A DNA stretch of 64,000 nucleotides from Aquila chrysaetos chrysaetos (GCF_900496995.4 NC_044010.1:992001-1056000), one strand, 5' to 3'; positions 12,408 to 24,808 are shown, numbered from the stretch's first letter. A program made the numbers and translations. The notes: generated by a model from the sequence alone, not told the origin.

Positions 12408-13590
12408 ACCCAGAGCAGACCTTGTGGGGGGTGCAGCGTGGCCACCCCCAAATCTACCTACACGCTCTTGTAAGTCTTAACAGGTTTTTTTTCCTCATCT
12501 TCTACTGCGCGGTTGCCTCTTAGCTGTATGATTATTTTTTTTTTTTCATTGCCCCAATCTTGTATTATTTTGAAGTGTCGGTTGGAAATGGGTTTTCCCA
12601 CTTAATCTAGAGAGCAGGGGAGGATGTGAATTTTGAGAAAACACTGTTCCGAAGGGGAAGGTGGAAGCTGTTTAAGTTAGTTTTGTCATCAACAAAGAGG
12701 TGTGGTGTCAGCCTTAACTGCTGGTTGAGATGGTATGAAATGATGTGGGATTGCAATCTGTAGAGTGTTTATACTGTCACTGTATAGAACTTAGAGACCA
12801 TTTGCTGTCAATCCTGGTGTCTGCTCTCCTCTGTTTTGAATAGGGTTCACTAGGATGCGATCTAGTGCTTGAAAAGGGCCTTTTTTCCTTTTTTTTTGAT
12901 GTCTAGACATCAGGTTTAAACATGCCTCTATCTGTCTTCTGTGCTGCTTTCTAGTCACTGCTTACTCTTTTTATGTATGTTCTCTGTTTCCCTTCCGCCC
13001 AGGTACAGACGGTGAAACTCTGAAGCCCCTTCAAAGCACCACCTGGACCCTCCTCAAATTTAGTATTAACCTCCCTCCCACTTAAGAATTGAAACAAAGC
13101 AACTAATCTTCTGCATTGCTCTTTTTTGCCCCATTTGGGTGCTGCAGTGGGGCGTGGGGAATCTCACTGATGTGCAAGGAACGCATTAATTGCCCATTCC
13201 CTTTCTGCTCTCCCTTGGTTCTGTTCTTTCTGCCAGTAGTGGTGGGCGTGAGGAGCTGCCACCTTGCCTCTTCCATCCTTTCCACTCTTTCTGTGCTGGG
13301 TTGGGCTGGTTCTGAAGTTTGTGTTTAGTCCCCTGGGAAAGAAAGATGAGGGAATTCTGCTAGAACCCTGTGTCGGTCCCCTCACCGGGACAGAGGCTTC
13401 GATTCCCCTCCTGCTCCTTGGTGCAGCTATGGAGAAGCAGAAGGATGTGTGCGTTAGAGAAGGGAGGAGCAGAACAAAAGCTGGATCAGCCTGTGGGCCC
13501 CCCCTGACCCCTCTTCAGTCAGCTCCCCCACTTTTTTAATTTGTGAAACTTGTAACTAGATGTTTACTGAATAAAGAAACAAACTGTAAA
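12408..13590 (+). other. MLF2: MLF2 3'UTR with possible intron
   Basis: Non-coding sequence from the stop codon to the poly(A) site. It contains a consensus donor (TT/gtaagt, 12470) and a strong acceptor (TCTGTTTCCCTTCCGCCCAG, ending 13002), so a 533-bp 3'UTR intron is possible. Confidence 0.6.
13570..13575 (+). terminator. MLF2: MLF2 poly(A) signal AATAAA
   Basis: The first canonical AATAAA in the sense strand after the coding end, followed by a T/G-rich stretch (TTGTTGGATCAGTC). It gives a 3'UTR of about 1.2 kb unspliced or 0.65 kb spliced. Confidence 0.75.
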
Positions 13591-14432
13591 GGATTGTTGG
13601 ATCAGTCTTTACCTTCAGCTGACCTAATTGTGCCTGCCATGGAATTAAGTAACCTCTTTCATACCCTTGGGAAAGTGCTCAGGAGAAACTTGGTGTTTAA
13701 TTCTAAGGCTTTGTTTTCTTACAGGAAATAGCCTTATAGCCTTCCCATATAGTTACAAAGTGAGATAATGCTTAACATGGAAATTGTGAAAGATGACCCA
13801 AGAACCCACTGTTTGCAAAAATACCCTTTAATTGCTGTAGTTTTGCTGTGCGCTCAAGGGAGATTGGTTGGTCTTTCTTGCTGCTTGGTCATCTCTGCAG
13901 CCCTGAATTGGGCCTCTGGGGTTCCTGCACAGCCAGGGAACGTTTCCATTATTTTCATATTATTTCTCTGCAACTGAGGCCAATGTTGTTGCAAATGACC
14001 TTAACTTCTTCAGTATTAGGTGAAACTTGAGAGGCATTAGGAGTACAGGACAGGGAAGATCTCCTGGGTTCTTGGGCCGGTTTCCTGGTCCAGCACGCAC
14101 CCTTACGTAAACCTTTTCATCAGCTTGTTCAGAACAGAAGGCAGGAAATTGAAGCATGACGTACACCTGGAAGTGGTGTGCCGGGATCTTGCCGTGTTGT
14201 ACGTATGGGCCCTAACAGAGGGACAGACACCTCGCTGAGGACTATCTTGCCCTGAAAAAAAGGGATGCAGAATCCAGCCCTGGAAAGCTTAGGGCAGAGT
14301 TTGCATGTGTTCCACCCTCAAGGAAGCGCAGGGCAGAGCCTTAGCTGATGGCAGGCTCTGTCCCCGCTTCCCAGCCCTGTTTTGTCGCATAGCAAACCCC
14401 AGTAGAGGTCCTGGTCTTCAGGTAGTGGCTCC
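13591..14432. other. Intergenic, nothing recognised
   Basis: No repeat, RNA gene or coding exon recognised between the MLF2 poly(A) site and the HES-like relic. Confidence 0.5.
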
Positions 14433-15465
14433 TCAGTTGGAGAGGTCTCCCCAGCATCTGGGAGAGTGAAGGGAGGGACCTCGGTTGAGACGGTGAAGTT
14501 GGAGGGGGATAAGCCAGCTGCTCCTGGGAGTGGACCAAGTTTCTGGAGATGTCCTAGTCAGGGCAGGCCCTGAAGAGAGCAAGGCTGAAGGAGGAGCTAC
14601 ACAGAAAAAAGCAGGGCTTGGGAGGGGTTTAGTGGAAGACGAGTCCTCTTGGGGTTGCCAAACTTTGAAAGAAGGAACCGGAGCAATGGCAGCCCTCATC
14701 TCAGTGGTAGTCTTGAGCTGGTGCGAGATGTGGGAAGTGGTGTTTTGATCCAGCGAAGAACCAACTGAGCTCAAAAAGGTGCTGCATCGAGAGGGTGGTG
14801 GTAACCAGCTGCGAAGTCCTGGCCATGCTTTAAGGCGATGTCTGAGAAAGAAAACGGGGAGATGGGGGCATGGTGGTGGTGGGGATTAACTTTAACCTTT
14901 AAGATGTGAGGATCCATTCCTTTTTGGGCATGGAATTCCTCATCTTGATCTAATCCCTAATCCTTTTATCTGGATTCAGCCTCTGCACCCTGTTGGGTGC
15001 CATCCTGCTTACAGATCTGGGAGCCTTGGATGCTCTTGCACTCTGGGGCGGGGGGTGCAGTCTACCCAGTTGCTGTTTCCAAGATCTCAGCCTTCTCCAG
15101 GCATGACAAGGCTCTGGTGGTCTAGGGAAACAGAAAAGAGGTTCAGTTAGAGGAGGACCTTGTGTTAAGGCTGGGAAGCAGAGACAGGAGCCCAAGAGAG
15201 AGTTTTGGAGATTCCAAACCAAAAAACAAGTAAGGGAAGTGTATTGGGAGGGTCTCCCCTTTGCTAGTCCCGAGGCTGAGACGGTGTGTTAACCTCCAAC
15301 TTCAGAGAGCAGGAGGTTTTTTTCCCTAAAGAAGGGAACCTCCCTTGGCTCCTCCAGTCCTGGGGGGCTGATCTTCACCTGCCGCTCAGGGTTCTGCTGA
15401 AGGAGCCTTCTCAGCTGCTCCAGGCTCCGGGCACGACGGTGCTTTTCGGTCAGTGGCTTGAGGGA
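14433..15465 (-). pseudogene. HES-family bHLH repressor relic (Hairy/Enhancer-of-split)
   Basis: Exon A, 15465-15379, opens after TTTAAAG and closes at a gtgaag donor. It encodes SLKPLTEKHRRARSLEQL followed by RRLLQQNPERQ, which is the HES basic region and helix 1, and it starts and stops where HES2/HES7-type exons do. The invariant Ile-Asn plus one residue after RRAR are missing (9 nt). Exon B, 15121-15013, encodes TTRALSCLEKAEILETATG, the helix-2 signature LEKAEILE, then an in-frame TAG at 15064-15062. From 14827 a segment reads HGQDFAAGYHHPLDAAPF, close to the start of the Orange domain, and then needs a one-base frame change to continue FLSSVGSSL... to a stop at 14433. Functional HES proteins bind N/E boxes and recruit Groucho through a C-terminal WRPW, which I do not find intact here. 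With three lesions, I call it a unitary pseudogene. A divergent or misassembled gene is the alternative. Confidence 0.65.
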
Positions 15466-15589
15466 CTTTAAAGAAGAGGAGAGAATGTGAAGGCAAGGAG
15501 AGGGAGGGCAGATCTGTACCCCAGCAGGAGTAAGATGCACTGCCACCGGTGCCTTTTGCTGAGCAATTGCGAGTTGTGCTGGGCGGGGC

Positions 15590-15616
15590 GGGGGGGGGGG
15601 GGGGGGGGGGGGGGGG
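15590..15616. repeat. Poly-G run (27 nt)
   Basis: An uninterrupted G homopolymer within a longer G-rich stretch, about 125 bp upstream (minus-strand sense) of the HES-like bHLH exon. Length is likely polymorphic and error-prone. Confidence 0.9.
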
Positions 15617-15619
15617 CTC

Positions 15620-17080
15620 TCCCTTTCACCAATACCGTGGTTTGACAAAAATTCACTTACTGATCACCGACGGAGGTTATTAATCCAATGGCAGAGCATG
15701 CAGAGAATTGCACAGAGGCCACAAGAAGGTATGTGCGCACAACCAGTGCTTTACTCCTCTTCCTCTGTCTTTAGACAAGCTGTGAGAAGCTCCAAGTTGT
15801 AAGCAGGTGCCCGAGTCTGTACATGCAGCACTGCTCTAACTGAGCTGCCTGAAAACAAGAACACCGGCGCAATCAGAAAGCCCACCTCTGTTACACCACC
15901 CTGACTTCAGCATTTAGACCACACCTATGTCTGGTTAATTTTTTTCCCATTACAGTTCCAAGTGAAATGGTTTCCTGTTAAAAGTAGACCACCTGCTGTA
16001 TGGGGGCAAGGGGAAGGCCTGGGATGAGTCTCTTACGTTTCTGAGATGTCTGTGACAGCTCTTCCAGCAGGATGGAGAAAGAGAAGGTTGGATGTTCCCA
16101 ACATGGAAGTCAAATGGCATTCGTTTAAGATGCGCAGGGCATGGTTCCAAGTCGTCCTTATCCATCCGATGGAGACAAAATCCGTTCTCACTCCTTCTCC
16201 CACAGCTGTCACCTTCAGATGGGACTAGTTGAAGCACCAAAGCAATGCAGTTCAGTGGTACTTCGGCATCTTGCTAAGGCGTAAGTAGAGCATCTGGAGT
16301 GAGACGGAGGGAGCTGCTGTGCTTAAAAGGGGGGGTGAGGAAGGGGAGGTGGGCAGAATGAGGTGGAGAGAGGCTGGAAACACTGGTGGAAAGACATGAC
16401 AGAACCTCGGATGAGAGTGCATTAGCTACACACAAATAGAATAGAAACGTAAGGGGGTTGGTTTGCTGTATATTCAGTTTTCCATATTTGAAAATTTATC
16501 ATGAAAGTAAGAGCCATTAGAGCTAGTGGGAACTTTGTCCTTAACTAGTTTTGTCGGAAGCTCTGTGCACCTTTCGCTGTACTTTTTAAAGCTTTGGAGA
16601 GTGAACACTGGGGAAATACAATGAGCCTGGGAAAGTTAACCTTGTGCCCATATTTGTAAACAGTAAATGAGATGCTATCTGCCAGCTGTAAACCAGGTAA
16701 ACTGACATAAAGTCAAGCTAAGAGATGGAAAATGCATTAAATTTAAAAATAAAAAAGGATGTATCGGTTTTCATAATGTTCTCAATCTCACTTTCTTGAA
16801 ATTGTTCCTGTCCAACAATAACACGTAATGTAGTATTTTCCGATTAAATCATGAGTTGGGTTAACAAAGGCACTACAGCAACCTAAAGTTAAAGGTTAAA
16901 CCAGCACAAGGTATCTTACTTAGCCACACAAGACCATGCTCTGATTTGAGATAAATTAATCATTCAAACAACAAAAGGGCTGGTTTTACACATTTTAGTT
17001 CACTGATAGATTTCAAGTAATGAGGGGAAAAAGAGACCCCAGAATACAAAATTATTTCGAGTAGGATGCTGTTCTGAAAC
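15620..17080. other. Intergenic, no gene recognised
   Basis: A minus-strand open frame at 15950-16240 (97 codons) ends in SRWSTFNRKPFHLEL and has splice-like sites inside, but resembles no family I know. It might be an adjacent part of the HES-like relic or chance. Confidence 0.35.
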
Positions 17081-17084
17081 AAAT

Positions 17085-17800
17085 GCTCATTAGTAACTTG
17101 ATTAATGATCTGAAAGAAGATATTAAACCAGTGCTGATGAAGCTTTCAGAGGACCCAAGGAACGATGAAAGTGATAAATGATGGAAAAAGATGAGATGCG
17201 CAGAGCAGTCCGTAACTATTGGTGTGGTGGTTATTTATAAACAATAAGTATTTCTGGCTGCACTGAAGGCAGAAAGACATTCATCCGGGAACATAAAGGT
17301 GGTCTGTGCTCTTTCAAGATGGAGGACTGTTTTCTGGAGACTCTGGGGGGACTCCAAAAAGAATTAGGGGATCGGGAGACAACCAAGTACATGAATGGCA
17401 CTTGCATAATTCTTCATCTGTGGAGATGGGTTACACTGGGATGCATTAGCCTGCATTCACCAAAAAGGGAGGTAAAGTTTGTCCCCTATATCAGAATAGT
17501 GAACCCATTGTGTGAAATCTGAGTATATGACACTAAAAAGGACACCAAAGATTAGGAGGACTCACGAAGGGAGCAACAAGGATGACTTGAAGCCTGGAGC
17601 CGCTGACTGGCACTACAAGATATCACGAGCTCAAGACTCTTGTGTCTGAGCTCATCCCGCTCCAGCAAGGGCTGGCATTACCTCTATGGGACTGAGGCTT
17701 TTGACAGTAGAGGGCTCTTCAACCTAGCAGAAAACCTGCAGCTACCTGATGATGGAACTGGAAATGAGATGCAGACCTTCACAGGAGAGCGTGATCATTA
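17085..17800 (+). mobile_element. Ancient CR1-type LINE fragment
   Basis: Contains recognisable remains of the CR1 reverse-transcriptase 3' part: AATGATCTGAAAGAAGATATTAA, then a GATGAAGCTTTCAGAGGACCC equivalent of the FADDT region, and further on GGAGACTCTGGGGGGACTC. Plus orientation, no long frame left. Confidence 0.6.
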
Positions 17801-18755
17801 GAGCATACCTGGGGTTTCCAGCTCTCGCTACTCCAAAGCGAGATGGGGGTGTCTCAAAGAGAAGTTGGAGAGCGGGCACAGGAACGGGGTGAGGTAGCTC
17901 TTGGCCACTTGAGAAGCCAGAAGATGTGATTATACCTGTCCCTTCAGGATTAAAAATCTATGAATTGGAAAGGAAAGCAGACTGGCACAGTGCTGGACTG
18001 CAGGGGAGGGTGGGAAGGGGAAGAGACCTGGTGACTTGACAGGGACATCAAAGCACATGGGACCACAGAGCGAGCTGCAGGAAACGGAGTGGTCCATAGG
18101 GACAAGGGTTTGTTTGGGAAACAAACGTGCACTTCCATGGGGCAGGAGTGTAAAATTCCACAGGCAAATGCCACTCCTGTGGCACTGACTCCAGTGTAAG
18201 AGGACAACAGGAATTAAAATAGACCTCAATACAGGGCTGAGGTTAAAAATCACTTGTTTGATTTCGCAACATCTTTCTGCTTTCCAAAACACTCTTAAAA
18301 AAGGACTTTTTCAGCCCTGTCTTAAATGTAACTATTTTTTTCCTCCTGGGAATTTTCTTTTTTTTTTTAAAGACAACACTTCAAAAAGTGTCCCCATGGG
18401 GAAACTCGACTTAGGTTATTATTACTTCCCCTATCTCCTCACATCTGGCTGTTTTGGCTGGCTGGGTTTATAAATCATGAGAGCACTTAATACAAACTTG
18501 GCGGGGGGGGGAGGAGATACAAAGGAAAGGGAATAGAATAGACACTACCTATCTCCAACTGTTGATGCCATAACGATCAGAGATAAGCTGGAAGTAGAGA
18601 TACTAGCCTCACAATACCCATCCCTCACTAATAAGAGAAAAGGAGATCAAAGGTTGCAAAAAATAAATACGTGAGTAAATAAATAAAACCCAGACACATT
18701 GGATGAGAGTATTGCGCAGGAGGATGTAGGTGGCCTTGAAGGTGTCAGTAAAAGC

Positions 18756-18820
18756 AAAGGGACTAAAGTTAGAAGCACAAAGGGACTAAAATCAGAAGCA
18801 CAAAGGGACTAAAATCAAGA
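18756..18820. repeat. Tandem repeat, 23-bp unit, about 2.8 copies
   Basis: The unit AAAGGGACTAAAATCAGAAG plus CAC is repeated with one or two changes at 18756, 18779 and 18802. Confidence 0.85.
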
Positions 18821-18954
18821 CTTTCTTAGCTGTAAACTGGACCCTCTTTGATTATAAGCAGCAGAAAAGACGACAGACTCAGGATCACCAGTGAATCGTA
18901 CAGTCACTGTAAGCACCTACCGAGGCATCGAGAAGACACACGTTGTCGGGAGGC

Positions 18955-19400
18955 ATTTGTAGTAGCTATAGGTATGCGGTACTGTTACTATGCAAGATGC
19001 TGATCAGATTTCACCTGTGGGAAGAGAACTGGGCTCAATTTCTAGCCAAGAAAGCTTAATTCGAAGTGCAAATAAGAGCAAGCTTCCAGGATAGCCTACA
19101 AGCTACAGAGAGCTCACAACGTATGAGGGGGCTGGTTTGATTAGTTAAGCAAAGTGAAGTCTACACTCAAGGGAAATAAACACCAGGGAGGAAGAACAGC
19201 TTCAGCTAAAGCCACGCTGGCACAGGCACAAGAGAATATAAACTAGCTGTGAATCCATTTAAACTGGAAATTAGAAAAACTTTCTAACCACTACAGCAGT
19301 CAGGTTCTAGGGCAGCCTGCCAAGGGGACTAGTGGGGACAATAAAATTAACCAGTTTTTGGTTGGTACTTGAGAAGCTTTCACAAGGGATTATGAGACAG
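18955..19400 (+). mobile_element. Ancient CR1-type LINE 3' fragment
   Basis: Follows the order of the CR1 3' region: an 'all sequence in front' stretch (TTCACCTGTGGGAAGAGAAC), GGAAATAAACACCAGGGAGG, TATAAACTAGCTGTGAA, and TCAGGTTCTAGGGCAGCCTGCCAAGG. Plus strand, same sense as the piece at 17085; the two could be one interrupted insertion. Confidence 0.65.
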
Positions 19401-22400
19401 TACCGGTAAGAGATCACACTCAGTCACCAGAAGCCTCCTTCTCACTTCTGCTCCCACCAAACAGATCATCCATCTTCCCACATTCCAAAGCCAGTGCTAA
19501 ATGCTTCAGCAGCAGATGCAGGGAAACCTGCAGGAGACAGGGCAAAGCCTCTCCAGAAACATTTTCTCTTGATCCGAAGGGGCTGTGGCTTCACTTGTGC
19601 CTCAGAGCAGGAGGGCGTAGAATTGCTTTTAACTCATGCACAAGTGCTGCAGTAATTTTGGACATTCTTGTTACCCATATAAGGGTCACGGCTCTTGAAT
19701 CCAGCTGACATTTCGGTACCTATTGAATTCATCGCAACATGAATATAATTGCACATTGCACAAAGAATTTTTGCAAATGAACTCCTTTCACCAGGAGTGA
19801 CAGAGCCTGCCACCAGCAGAGAAGGCAGACAGAAATCCAGCCCAGTTCTGCACTGCACCGGCAGGGATGCTCCCGGAAAACTGGAGCAGCCCTGAAAAGA
19901 AACACCCAAGAGGTGGGTGGCTGAGGAACTGGTAGAGAAAGCAGGTGGTTTTTTCCGAGTATTGCAGCTAAGCAGTGACTAGTACTAGGGAATGGGATGA
20001 GGAAAGAAGAGCCCTGCAGGTGGGAACACAGACAGACGCCCATGGAGAGGATGGCAGAGAGGGAAAGGGGTCACAGAAGGAAAATGAGCAGCTATTCTAG
20101 GGCATATAAAGGAGACAAGAAGGATGTCAGAGATCTGAGAGATGCGCTTGCAGCTGCTGACATGGACTGTGGGATTCTTCCAACTACTCTACCTTCCTCT
20201 GCAGAGCCAGGCCCTCATCCCGGGGGGGCTGGTCCAGCCGTGGCAAGAGGCAGGCACAACCCTCCGTGGCTGCTGTCGGCAGAGAGCCTGTGCAAGAAGG
20301 TACGGCCCTGCGGGAAGCAGACCGGGACACCCATCCATCTGGGTCAGTTCACCCAACAGACCAGGCTGTCAGGCACCCACCTTCCACAAAAAAGCCTTCG
20401 GAGGGGAGGGGAGGGGAGGCGAGCGAATGCCCCATCGAGCAGAGGCGAGGCACCCCCACATGAAGCTCGGGGAAGCACACGGCCCCACGCACAGATACTC
20501 TCATACGCACCAGCCCTCCTGTTTGTCAAAAAAACCCCCAAACAAACAAAAACCAAGCCCTTATATGCCTCATTTGGGGGGACAGAGGCAAGGGTGGCCT
20601 CAGCAACCCCCATAAACAAAATGTTGGCTCCCTTTGAGGGGAGCCCTGCTGAGGGCCCTAAGCAGAAAGACCACCTCTACCTTCACAGGTCCTCCAGCAC
20701 AAACCACTGGAGGATGGGGAGAACCTCGGACAAGTCCTGCAGGGCGCTTGCCTGGCTGTTACGCTTCTCCCCACTCACCAGGTACCGACAGGCACCACCA
20801 CAGACACTGGGCTGCTGGCACCATGCTGTCTGACGCCCCCACCACCTTCAAGAAGGGGAGCAGTAAGCTCCCCACAAGAAATCGTGCTCCTAGTAATGCA
20901 ATAAGAAGAATTACCATCATTAACCCCAATTCCCAATAAGAATCCATGGTTACGTCTCAGCACAGGGCGGCTGGCAAAAGTCAGACATCAGCGACAGAGC
21001 CATTCAGGTCCTGTCCTTCCTCCTCCCTTTCCTGAATCCAGATGTCCAAGCCCCACATGTGAGACCCAAAGAGGGATTGCAATGAATCACTGTGCAAGAG
21101 TCATTACATTTCCCATGCTAGGGCTGGCAGATCTCCTGCTCCTCAAGACGGGACGAACACTTCTCCATACCCTCTCTTCTACAATCCCCTAAACCTCATT
21201 CCTTTGTCAAGGCTTAGGGTGTTGTGTGTCCAGGTATTTCTGTTCTGCTCTACTCAGGGTCTGTTTTCTCAGTCTTTTCTTTGGGGAAAAAACAGGGTTA
21301 AAACACAAAGACATTTAAAATTAAAATGAAAATTTATAATAAGAATGCTCAGTACTTATCTCACGCTTGCCATCTTCAAAGTGATTTACAAATGTTAACT
21401 AATTAATTAATCTTCACATCCTCTCTGACTGAAATTCAGAGTCACGGCTGAAGTGAGCAGGAAAATAAAAAGCATGGTTTTCAGGTGAAGGGCAAAGGGA
21501 AACCTATGCTCCTGCCCGCTGTTTGCCATCCAGCAAGGCAATTTGTAGCAGTATTTTCATTCTGCGCTGCACACCTCTCATTTATTTTTCAGTCATACCA
21601 AAGGTCTGAAGTAATTTTATCTGCTACCTTCTGCTTCTTTTTTCTTAATGGAGGTCTTAAAAGGTGTTCCCTTTGAAAAGTAAACAAAACAGAACACTTT
21701 CAGAGCTGTGCAGGCGCCCCTTGATCAAATACGCTTAATCCCAAGCTCTTCTGTAATCCACAACACAACTGGCCTCAAGAGGGACAAATAAGAGAATGGG
21801 AAGGGGGAAGCAAGGCCTACAGCTCCGCTTGGCAAACGCCGCTACCAGAGAATTGAGCTGAGCCTCGGAGAGGGGGGCAAGCCCGATGCCACAAAAAGTT
21901 ATGGCACGACACAGGCAGACTCGCACCGGCTGTGATTTAGCCGTGAGGATCCAAGCCCGGGGCTTCAGCACAGCCTAGGGCTGCTGTGGTGAGCCCCCCC
22001 GGGACCCCGTGTTGGTCCACACTCTGGTTGCTGTCACCCATGCATGGGGTTTTTTTGCCCACAAGACCGATGCCAGCGTGTGTACGGAGGTCAGGCGCTG
22101 CTCTGCCTTGCCGTGTGCCGCGCAGGATGCTCACACAAGTGCATCACCTTCGACCCGCGTGGAGCTCCCAGTGCCGGCTCAGGGATGCTTCCAACTCCGC
22201 TCCCGGGATCTGCAGCCTGGCTTTAAACTGTGGCTTCAGGGTGTTTAAAAAGACCCTTTGTGCCCAATAGCCACAACATGGTTAAAGAGAGTAAAACCCA
22301 ACAGGTCAGAGAGGAGCCAAGACACTTGGGACAAAGAGCTGTTGCGGCTGCTCTTCCTAAGCGACAGCGGGACTCTTGCAGGGCACAAATACCCTCCTCC

Positions 22401-24263
22401 ATTACTGGTCACTTCAGCTCTCCCTGGAGGGGACGCCGGTCCAGCCCAGCTCCCGCCGGACCTCGGCCGGCTGTTAGGACACACGCTTTGTCCGGCTGCT
22501 CAGCTCCATCCTGAGCCCGTCCCCACTCCTTTGCCTCACACCCCAACAGCTTTGCAAGCGGCTCCTCTTTCCAAGGGCGTGAGGTGCCAGACATTTGGCA
22601 GGTGCTCAGGACTTGCCAGGTATCACCTCCCCTGTTGGCATCTCGGTCCCAGACTAGCTCTTCCCAGGGAGCGGGAGAATCTTGATGCGCACAGACATCA
22701 TTGCTTTGCGCAACCGCAAACGCAGCGAGCGCAGTGACTTTCCTCACCGAGAGACAGATGAAGGTGATGTGATGCAGCGGGAGGAAGGCTCAAGGTAATT
22801 TAAACATAAGCTGGAAGCGTTGTCACAACCCCTCCCTGCAACTTACAGAAAACGGGACTCGTCAAGTAGATTTCCTATTGCTGCAAATTAGTCAGACCTC
22901 CCTCGGTGGGTTGAGACAAGCCTGGCTCAGCTGGCCCCTTATGCGCTCCTGCAGCCAGATTTGCATCTCTCCTCTGGACAACTTCATGCCAAACCTCTCC
23001 TTTTCGGAACTTCTGTTGCCAGACGACTACAGCTAAGGGGCTTGATGCCTCAGGGCACAGGATAGGGGAAAGGTGTGGGGCTGCCCTAGCTCTTGGAGAC
23101 CTCAGCCAGTGACAGCAGTCTCCCCGGCACACCTCGGCACATCCCTGCCCTGTGACCTTACGCACAGGGAAGGAAGCTGCTTGAAAGTTTTATGAATCCA
23201 TGGATTCAGGTGACAGGGGTTTCCCACTGAAAGTTAGTGCTGCATTACAGCAGTCCAGAATTAGCAAGACAGCAATATTGCACAAACCAGCATTTTGTGG
23301 TGTTCAAGTATGGAGATGACATCGCACCTCCCTACCACTAAAACAAGCACGGCCTCACCCCCCCGCCAACAAAGCTTGCTCCCACCTACACTGCCTCAGC
23401 TCCAGCTCTCGTCTGACCCAGAACAAAATTCACCCAGGCCAGGGAGTTGAAAAAGCCTCCATGTAGACAAAGATCAGGACTTTCCCTTGCTGGATTAATT
23501 TTTTGGCAGTTTGCTTATGCCCAGAAACCCAGGTTCAGGGAATCAAATTTTAGCATTGGCACAAGGAAAGAGACAGAACTAAGCGGGGGTGGGAGTCACG
23601 GTGTCAATCTACATTTACATCAGCGTACAGCACCGTGGAACAGCAGTGTGACACTCACATCCATCTGACTCGGCTTCAAGCCAGCCTTGAGGATGCATCC
23701 TCTGAAGAATCTGAGGGTGTTTTCTGGGCATCTCGCAGGAGTCAATTTCATTAAATTTTTTTTTTTTTTTTTTTGACCAGACTCCAACATCACCCAAGAA
23801 TGGCTCAAGCAGTGTCTATACTATGAAAACTCACCCAGATGGGCATTGACTCTCTTACCTTTAACTGTCAGACAAGTCCCCACATCACTTTCCGTTTTGT
23901 CCAGGATCACGGGCACGTAGTATTGACACAAATGTGAACTTTTTCCTCAGTCTCTGCACCTTCCTCTGAGACTACCTGAAAAGCACCTCTTTTGAATGTT
24001 CCAGATGCAAATCAATCACACAAGAAACTCTTTAAGTAAGATTTATCATTCTTTCCTGCTTTATGGACTCTCGTCCCCATAGAGCTACCGTGGCACTACC
24101 CTCTGGAAAAGGAAGTGAGTATTTTGAGGTTATTCCACCCAGAAACGGGACAGAGGCTCTCAATATCACGACTTACTTTAGAACATCCAGAATCGGTATA
24201 TCAGACAAAGAGACACCACCACAGGAGCACAAGTTTGTATAGATATGTCCATAGATCTGTACT
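19401..24263. other. Intergenic between HES-like relic and COPS7A 3' end
   Basis: No gene recognised. It includes (GGGGA)n-like sequence around 20402-20420. A segment at 21337-21450 resembles the ancient amniote repeat with 'CTTCAAAGTGATTTACAAA...TTAACTAATTAATTAATC'. A T-run lies at 23757-23774. A 278-codon plus frame at 19997-20833 has no protein-like domain and is probably spurious. Confidence 0.45.
21337..21450. repeat. Possible ancient interspersed repeat
   Basis: The pattern ATCTTCAAAGTGATTTACAA then TTAACTAATTAAT and CTTCACATCCTCTCTGA is like a very old amniote interspersed repeat recalled from reptile and mammal genomes. Family name and limits are uncertain. Confidence 0.35.
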
Positions 24264-24269
24264 TTTATT
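24264..24269 (-). terminator. COPS7A: Likely COPS7A poly(A) signal
   Basis: TTTATT on the plus strand is AATAAA on the minus strand, 540 nt past the COPS7A stop codon. It is the first canonical signal found downstream of the coding end. Confidence 0.55.
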
Positions 24270-24808
24270 GTTTATATATATTTATAATATATTTATATAT
24301 TTTTAAAAGAATCCCTTCAAAAACTACCCTCCCACCTAGCAAAACAAAGATTAAACAATCAAAGATGGCAGCTGCATCCTGGAGCAAAGTATCCCAGGGG
24401 TCTCATAGAGCCAAAATGATTGCTGAGCACCAGCGCACTTTTCCCAAGCTTCTGTGATGCCCTGTGGGTGCAAAGGTGACTGACAACAGTTTTATGGCTC
24501 TTTAAATTGACCTGTCAGTAGACAGGGAGAGAGAAAGACATGGCCGTGGCGATGGGGGCTTGAGCAGTAGGGGAAACGGCAACGCATACAGCTGGAAGCT
24601 TAGAGTGTGAAATGCTTTGATGAAAAGGAGGGAGACACTGCCTGGAAAGTCAGTAATGAAGATGGGAAAGAGAACAAACATGCAGGAGAATTAGGTGGCA
24701 AGATGGATCTTGGGGAAGAGCTCAGAAGCATCACACTTGGGACCCTTGCTACCCCTCCATCCCCCAGATCTCTTCCTCTCACCCTCCCAGTTGTGAAGGG
24801 AGATCCAA

